Part shown: one piece after another, positions 5,473-5,476 of the stretch
Layout: every line of letters starts with the position of its first letter
Position numbering within the stretch: position 1 is the first letter of the stretch
NCBI GenBank assembly: GCA_031278495.1
Contig: JAITKG010000164.1
Location: 1-5,476 of the forward strand
DNA from: Prevotellaceae bacterium
GTDB taxonomy: Bacteria > Bacteroidota > Bacteroidia > Bacteroidales > UBA932
DNA: 5,476 nt
Reading direction: 5' to 3'
The notes under the pieces: generated by a model
What the model was told of the DNA's origin: nothing
Databases searched by the model: none
The model's input: only the letters and a program-made list of their open reading frames with translations
Program-made: the position numbers and the translations under genes

Positions 5473-5476
5473 ATAG

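Overview
The window looks like part of the chromosome of a member of the Bacteroidota, probably a Bacteroidales-type genome of intermediate GC. Four things point there: a TAnnTTTG (-7) promoter element at 382-389, near-absence of Shine-Dalgarno sequences, a Bacteroidota-style DarA flavodoxin-like protein, and intergenic DNA packed with short simple repeats. I ran no database search, so family names rest on motif recognition.

Layout. Bases 1-398 carry no believable gene. They hold a stack of different repeats: a REP-like ATTCC...GGAAT element (21-59), four 16-18 bp hairpin-forming tandem units (69-138), a 14 bp direct repeat 21 bp apart (138-172), a perfect 14 bp palindrome (181-194), and a three-copy 53/53/54 bp tandem array (191-350) whose units are each built from five CACATNNN octamers. 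A good Bacteroidota promoter element follows, only about 10 bases before the first start codon. Bases 399-5459 are one tightly packed plus-strand operon of six genes with junctions of -4, +3, -4, -23 and +7 bases. The last 17 bases start another simple repeat (GTTGAAA twice), which suggests the operon ends there.

Genes, in order: (1) a complete beta-ketoacyl-ACP synthase with an intact Cys-His-Lys-His catalytic set; (2) a degenerate ketosynthase-like protein with that set replaced (chain-length-factor-like); (3) a membrane-anchored NodB-family (CE4) polysaccharide deacetylase; (4) a LolA-like periplasmic lipoprotein carrier; (5) a short outer-membrane-type lipoprotein of unrecognised family; (6) a DarA-like dialkylresorcinol enzyme with an FMN-type loop and a C-terminal membrane helix.

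Taken together this looks like a piece of a flexirubin / aryl-polyene-dialkylresorcinol pigment cluster. The ketosynthase pair would build the polyene or acyl chain, DarA would help form the dialkylresorcinol, and the LolA/lipoprotein pair would help move the lipidic pigment through the envelope to the outer membrane. Parts normally expected but not present here are DarB, acyl carrier proteins, ketoreductase, dehydratase, ammonia lyase and an MMPL-type exporter; they may lie outside the window. The less ordinary elements are the NodB deacetylase inside the operon, the nearly leaderless promoter and the layered upstream repeats.
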